A stretch of DNA of 64,000 bases, from positions 1-64,000 of the forward strand of contig JASANC010005700.1 in assembly GCA_030248135.1 (NCBI GenBank), written 5' to 3'. Origin of the DNA: Theristus sp. LFF4_11. Its lineage: Eukaryota; Nematoda; Chromadorea; Monhysterida; Xyalidae. The notes under the pieces are model-generated. The model ran no database searches. It was given only the letters and a program-made list of their open reading frames with translations, and was not told where the DNA came from. Shown in pieces: positions 58,001-64,000 of the stretch (position 1 is the first letter of the stretch; each line of letters begins with the position of its first letter). The translations under genes and the position numbers were made by a program.

Positions 58001-61000
58001 CAGTCAGTGCTGTCCGCTGTTCAACCAGAAAAAATGGCAACCGGGAACGCTCGACCAGCCGAATTATTGCGAACGTTCGCACTGTTTTTTCTCCACAGCT
58101 TACAGTGTTTGAGGTTTATAAATTTTTTGCCACTCTTGAGATTTCTAATTTCGATAAGTCTAGTTTTCTTTCAGAATGTCAATGTTACAACCACGCGGAA
58201 CGCTGCGAGTACGACGAAGAGATTGAACGAGGCCGCAAAAGTGTCACACCTGAAGGAGTGTACGAAGGCGGTGGCAAATGCATCGACTGCCAGGTGCGTT
58301 ATTGACAGCTATGCAGTGTTTGTGCGTCCTCATGATACTTTATTTTTCTTTAGCTTTGATCTTTTCACCAAATGAATATTTCACTTCATACTTTCTAATG
58401 GTTTTCAGCACAACACGGCTGGTGTCAACTGCGAATACTGCAAGGACGGATTCTACCGGCCGCAGGGTCTGTCGCATTACAGTGATGACGCATGTCGACC
58501 ATGTGACTGCAACACCGAAGGATCGCACGATTCGATTTGCATTAAAGATGACATTCACAGCCACAACGGATTGGTGTGTTCGATAGCAAAAACATATCAA
58601 AATAACAACTGTTGAGTAACAAACTGACGAGTCAACAAAGTTTTTACTATTATTTTTAGATGCCAGGCGACTGCAAATGCAAAGACGGTTTCGGTGGGCG
58701 TCAATGTGATCGCTGCGCACTCGGTTACCGCAACTATCCAACGTGTGACGCGTGTCCGTGCGACCGTGCTGGATCGGCGAATTTTGCCACTTGTGAAGAA
58801 CCCTGCCAGTGCAAGGTACGTTCGACTGCGTCGGTGCCGTCGGATTGGGCTAGACGTGGATCTTCCATGAAATTTAGTATGTCTTTTTTTAATACAACGC
58901 TGCAGGCCAACGTCGAGGGAATGTACTGCGATCGTTGCAAACCGGGCTACATCAATCTTGACGAGAACAATCCGGAGGGCTGCCAACCATGTTTCTGTTT
59001 TGGGGTCACCGACCAGTGCAGCGAATTCAACTGGGCTCGTTCGAAGGTATGCGACGCGACGCAAAAGCTACTGTAATACAATGACATCAACAATTTTGAT
59101 CACAATCGTATTTATTAAAGATTACCGAGATGCACGGCTGGATGTTGAGCGACCAGGACGGTCGGCGTGCAGTTGAGCTGCGAGTCGATGACGAAAACCT
59201 CGATCAAACTTTATCTTGGGATAGTCAGCTGGTCGCTGACGGTTCACTGGTGTTCTGGAAAGCTCCTGAGGCGTTTACAGGAAATTTGGTAGTTGATTTT
59301 GAAAGTGTTTGGTTGTTTCGGGTAGGAAGAATATTGTGGCTTATGCGTGGTTTACAAACTGTTGATTGATTTTCAGCTGACCAGCTATACGGGATCATTG
59401 CAGTATTTTGTGTATTTCGTGGGTCAAACGGAGAATAATCGACCCGGTCATCTGCCCGACATCATTCTTGAGGTTGATTTTGTGGCTTTAGAGGCTTCTG
59501 GGAAGAAAGACCAATGAAACATATTTTCTGGTTATAATGAATCGAAGGTAGCTGTACTAAATTGCGTAAATTATTATTTCATATGACAGGGCAACAATAT
59601 GAAACTCGAGTACCACAGTCGGCGCGAGTTCCGAGAACGTGAGAACACAACAGTGGTTGTTCAGTTCACTGAACGCGACACCAACTGGTACATGCCAAAC
59701 ACCGGCAGAAATCCGGACAAACGCGATTTCCTGGCTGTTCTGTCCGATGTGAAGGTGTTCTTGATACGAGCACGCTACGTGCATCATCAGCGACAATCGA
59801 AGTTGGTGCAAGTTTGATAACGGCAGTTTTATGAAACCAGCTCACATTAGTTTTAAGCAAATGAATTACAAAACAAAAATGTGTATTTTACTGGTTGTCA
59901 TTGACAAAAATACAGTTGTTGCAGTTTGATCAGTTATTATTTTCATCCAGAATTTTCAATTCGTGAAATAGCGACATGTTGAAGTTAGTTTTGTTTTGTT
60001 CGTTGTCCCGTCGGATTTTCTCCATGGAGCGCTGCATTTGCTCGAGCACGCGGAGGGTCTGCTGTAGTAGCTTGACGTCATCATCAGTTGCTTCTTGACT
60101 GGTACTTTTGGAATTTTTAACGTCGCCATTTTGCTCAGCATCCGCAAGCAAAGGTCGTGCGTTAGTCGATAGCATCATCAAGAGTAGTGCGAAATGAACA
60201 ATGAATATTGTCACGAATGATGTTGATGTATTCATCTGCACTTTGAAAAACTTGAAAAAATACTACAATAATGACCATATAAAGATTTAGTTCTCCTCTA
60301 GCGTATTCTGATTTTGTGATGAAAGTGGAACAAAATGGGAACAGCTATTCCATTAAATTTTTGTAACAGTCGCTTTTGCGCAGTGGTAATTTGAGATCGT
60401 AAAATCACTGCAAAAATAGACGGTCTGTGGTATTTTGGGGGAAACGGAAGTGTGTAGGTGGAGCGTTTTTCATATTGTATCTCCATATATTGTGGCAATG
60501 TTCATTTGATGTCGTCACGGTTGTTTGTCAGGCGCGTGCACGTCATGCCAATCAATTTAGACTGAAAAGTTGATGATCTATGGGGCCATCAAATTCAGTT
60601 TTCCTCCGCAGAACCTTGTAAAATTAGATTCCTTGATAATCGGTTTCTCAATTTGAACATTTGTGTAAACACATGCCGCTCACCTCACCTGCTATGTAAC
60701 AAATTGAAGCATGATAGTATGAATAGTGTTCTCGAGTTGTATCGTTTGGTGGTGTTCTAAGTTGTCATATCATATCATAACTAGCAAGCGACAGTTACAG
60801 AATGCGTGACAATGAAACAGTGAAACCAATCTGCAAAGTTTCATTTCCAAATGAGCAACAACATGTTGCAGAATCTATGGCGTTTCACTGGACAAAGCAA
60901 TCGAGTACCCGGACGCGACGGACGTCATGCGAGGCGTCGAGCAGTGCACGTGCCCCGAGAACTTCATGGGGCTCAGTTGTGAGCAGTGCGTGCCCGGCTA

Positions 61001-64000
61001 TCGACGCGTCAACAGTCAGCTGTTTGGTGGACAATGTGAAAAGTGCCACTGCAACGAGCACTCGAACGAATGTGACCCGTACACCGCCGCGTGCTTGGTT
61101 AGTGAACGCGTTTCGAACAGCTTTGGTTTTCTGGTTGAACAGAACAAGGTCAGAAACGAAAGCTTGCAACTGATTGCAGAACTGTGCGCACAACACGACC
61201 GGCGCACGTTGTGAGCATTGCCTGCAAGGCTACTACGGCAATCCATCGCTGGGTGCGTTCCAAGGTGCCTGCCAGCAGTGTGCCTGTCCGTTGACCAATC
61301 CGGAAAACAACTTTGCACCAAAGTGCCTCGCTGATTACTCCACATTGCACGGCGATAAACAGGAACCGACGTACAATTGCATCGGCTGCGAGTTTGGATA
61401 CACCGGACCGCACTGTGAACAGTGGGTAGTTTTTTAAGGAATTGTAATGCGTGCAATTCGCACTCATATTCTCAATAAATGACGAATTCATCATTGAGTA
61501 ACTATTCTCCTAGTTTTGAACCTCTGTGTGTGTAAAAAAGGTTAAAGGTAATTTCATTTTTGAAACTCACCATCCTGCAAATAAACAATGTGAAATGTTG
61601 ATCAAGTTTGGCGGTGCGCAGTCATTCAAGTGTTGTGTTTCCTTGACACCGTAGCACTTAAATTAAAATCATTATTTAGATGCATAGACGGTTATTTCGG
61701 CGACCCAACTACAGTGAACAGCACATGCGAGCCGTGCGACTGCAGTGGCAATGTTGACGCACAGGCGTTGCACAATTGTGACCGATTGACTGGCATTTGT
61801 CTGAAGTGCATCAAGAACACTGAGGGAGACCACTGCGAACGCTGTAAGCCGCACCACTACGGTGATGCGCTCGAACACACTTGCACACGTATGTTCATTG
61901 GGAGATTTGCAATTTGTAATTAGCAAAAGGATTGATTCAGTCTGACGGCTTTATTGTGGCCAACTTGCTTTGAACTATGCATTGAGTTCGTTTTGTGACG
62001 CAAAAGACTATTTATAGCGTGCAACTGTCATCACATTGGAGCGGTTGACTCACAATGCGACATGGTCACTGGCCAATGCAACTGCACGGACGGCTACCAC
62101 GGAAAACAATGTGACAGATGCTCGGTAAGAGAAGTAGATTTTGAAGTAAAATCTAAATCAATCAGAAAGCTATGAGAAAAAGCAAAATGTTAAACTTCAA
62201 AATTAGGACGGCCACGGCGACGTTGACGCCGGTTGCCCCAAGTGTGCGTGCAACATGACCGGCTCCATCGACGACGTCTGTGACCCATCAAGTGGCCAGT
62301 GTGTCTGCAAAACTGGTGTACTTGGCAAGAACTGTGACTCGTGTCGCAAGGGATATTATGGTTATTCCTCTCAAGGATGCCAATGTTAGTACAGCCGAGC
62401 GCATCTCTGCTTTTATTTGAGTGCAAGTTTCTGGGTAAATCACCTTTGTTTACGTGTCAGATTGCCGTTGCGACAAGTACGGCTCGTTGGACGACGGCGC
62501 GTGCGACCCGAACGATGGTCAATGTCTGTGTCGTGTGCATGTCACCGGCAAAATGTGCAACGAATGCGAGGACAGCTACTACAACATCACCAGTCGTGAG
62601 GGCTGTCACAAGTGCAACTGTCACGAGTTGGGCTCACTTTCACAGTCGTGCGACATGATCACCGGACAGTGCCAGTGCAAGTACGGCGTCGTCGGAAAAA
62701 AGTGCGATCAGTGTGCGCCCAATCATTACGGACTGTCGACGGACGGATGTAAAAGTACGTTTTTATAGAGGATGTTTTTTTGTACGTGTTCTAATTACTC
62801 ACCATAAAGTTGCGATTCGTTTTGTCTGTAAGAATCGTAATTGCTCATTTTTCAGAATGTGAACCATGTCCGGCGCCCGGACAAGTGTGCGACAAAGAAT
62901 CGGGAGCATGCAATTGCCCGCCGAACACAAACGGCAAACTGTGCGAAAACTGCGATGCGCACACCTGGGATCACGATGAGTTTGAGGGGTGCAAGTTGTG
63001 CGACTGCGCTGGGGACGGTTCACAGGTGCACCGACGTCTTGATAAAGAAACATACAAGTTCCTATCTGCTGCTGTGATCTGCTCAGTTGCAAATTTGTGT
63101 TTAGGGCGCCGACTGCGACATATTCACCGGTCAGTGCCGTTGCAAGGCTGGCTACACGGGATTGAAGTGCGACAGCTGCATGCATGGCCACTACGATTAT
63201 CCAACATGCAAAAAGTGTAAATGCAACGTGCAAGGCACCAAGAGCTCAGCATGTATCCCTGGGCGAAACTGTGCCTGCGAGGAAGATGGAAAATGCCCGT
63301 GCAAGGTGCGGATTTAGCGAGAGAGAGAGAGAGAGTTCTTTTTGCTTTAAATTTGAAAACAAAACGCATTGTGATTATTGTAGACGAACGTCATGGGCGA
63401 CCGGTGTTCACAGTGCCAGCCGAACTCATTCGGAATGGAGGCGGACAACCCGAACGGCTGCACCAAATGTTTCTGTTTCAATCGAACAAATTTCTGCATT
63501 CAAGCAACGGCTATCTGGCTGCAGGTAATAAAATAAATAAACCCATAACTTGCCAGAACAGTGACGTAAAATTCAGTAACGGTTTGGTTAATTTAATTCT
63601 GTCAACAACAATTTTAAACATGTCAACATCAATCAATTCATTGCAGACGCACGGCGACGAGCGCATTGCATTCTTCGATGACCCTGCGCCACTGAATTTC
63701 GACCATTCCCGTGGCTACACGTTGTTCAAACGAGCACCCCCGACCGTTTCGTCAGTGCAACCACGCGGTCAACCGCTCTACTGGGCGCTGCCACGCAAGT
63801 TCCTCGGTGACCGTGTCAACTCGTGAGCGTGGCAAACATTCTCGGATCTGAAACACTGCACTGCAGCATTTTCAACTGCAAACTCTTCAGATACAACGGC
63901 TACCTCCGATTCACGGCGCGCAATTGGCAACGACACATGGGCGAGACATCGGTGACGTTTGATGAACGCCTTTGGAGTCACTTCCCACTGGTTGTGCTGA
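55073..64000 (+). CDS. lam-3: Laminin alpha chain, alpha-1/2 type (3' end outside window)
   Basis: This is a secreted basement-membrane subunit. It forms a heterotrimer with beta and gamma chains and polymerises through its N-terminal domain. There are 25 exons, from 55073-55223 to 63891 onward, about 1392 codons, all phases continuous. In order: a signal peptide ([16 protein letters not shown]); an LN domain with [17 protein letters not shown] and YQVAYVILK; four EGF-like LE repeats from [10 protein letters not shown]; a split LE with the first L4 domain ([11 protein letters not shown] to about 59801); ten more Cys-rich LE repeats (60950-63480), including a 107-base exon at 62018-62124; and a second L4 domain ([20 protein letters not shown]) running off the end. 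The LN, four LE, L4, LE array, L4 order is that of alpha-1/2 chains, so I infer a nematode LAM-3 equivalent. The first intron of note, 55783-57000, is plain. Intron 14 (59802-60871) carries an antisense gene. Confidence 0.93.
59930..60235 (-). CDS. Small secreted protein, nested antisense in laminin intron 14
   Basis: The uninterrupted 101-codon frame starts at ATG 60235. It opens [20 protein letters not shown] and continues to LSTNA, a textbook signal peptide with probable cleavage near NA-RP. The mature part of about 75 residues is hydrophilic, with an acidic Asn/Ser-rich start. A heptad-like helix follows ([20 protein letters not shown]), then [14 protein letters not shown] with a potential dibasic site and an N-glycosylation NKT. 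There are no Cys residues. It lies entirely inside a 1070-base laminin intron on the opposite strand. I do not recognise a family. It could be a neuropeptide-like precursor or another small secreted factor. The AG immediately before the ATG means an upstream non-coding exon is possible. Expression is unproven. Confidence 0.55.
   Translation of the reverse strand: MNTSTSFVTIFIVHFALLLMMLSTNARPLLADAEQNGDVKNSKSTSQEATDDDVKLLQQTLRVLEQMQRSMEKIRRDNEQNKTNFNMSLFHELKILDENNN
63318..63336 (+). repeat. (GA)n microsatellite in laminin intron 22
   Basis: Nine GA units occur 12 bases after the donor of the laminin exon ending at 63305. They lie wholly within the 78-base intron. Confidence 0.8.

Noticed and set aside
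1..64000. CRISPR arrays, bacterial operons or prophage
   Set aside because: Introns in every long gene and animal-specific families show eukaryotic DNA. No regularly spaced short repeats were found.

Overview
This is a window of invertebrate animal nuclear DNA. The genes are split by many short GT-AG introns. They include tandem innexins, a laminin alpha chain, an HMBOX1-type homeobox gene, an FGGY kinase and a multidomain globin. Together these suggest an ecdysozoan, most likely a nematode, although the sequence alone does not prove the phylum. I assembled the gene models by hand from splice sites, and in every model the intron phases close (total coding length divisible by three) unless stated otherwise.

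Layout on the left (1-25 kb). Positions 1-3075 hold a self-nested pile of hAT-like non-autonomous transposons. Plus-strand genes follow: inositol monophosphatase (3249-5332, 7 exons, 283 aa), a KIAA1143 homologue (6359-7072, 3 exons, 172 aa) and an FGGY carbohydrate kinase (7804-11128, 9 exons, 564 aa). After a 4.1 kb gap come two tandem innexins, A (15253-20494, with two candidate first exons) and B (22244-24417). These are gap-junction subunits.

Layout in the middle (25-45 kb). A minus-strand gene (25468-35221, 10 exons, predicted 944 aa) encodes three globin-like domains in one polypeptide. Its introns are loaded with foldback elements, a TIR transposon and a 2.4 kb block of G- and C-tract repeats. 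Transposon-rich intergenic DNA follows, then a minus-strand HMBOX1-like telomere/transcription factor gene (40564-44904, 10 exons, 713 aa).

Layout on the right (45-64 kb). A 10 kb transposon-rich intergenic stretch leads to a laminin alpha gene of the alpha-1/2 type (55073 to beyond the window end, 25 exons seen). Intron 14 of this gene contains an antisense open reading frame for a small secreted protein (59930-60235).

The genes do not form a pathway. The most unusual content is the three-domain globin, whose third domain has lost the proximal-histidine position. Next come the alternative first exons of innexin A, the nested secreted-protein gene, and several non-autonomous transposon families with clear target-site duplications.
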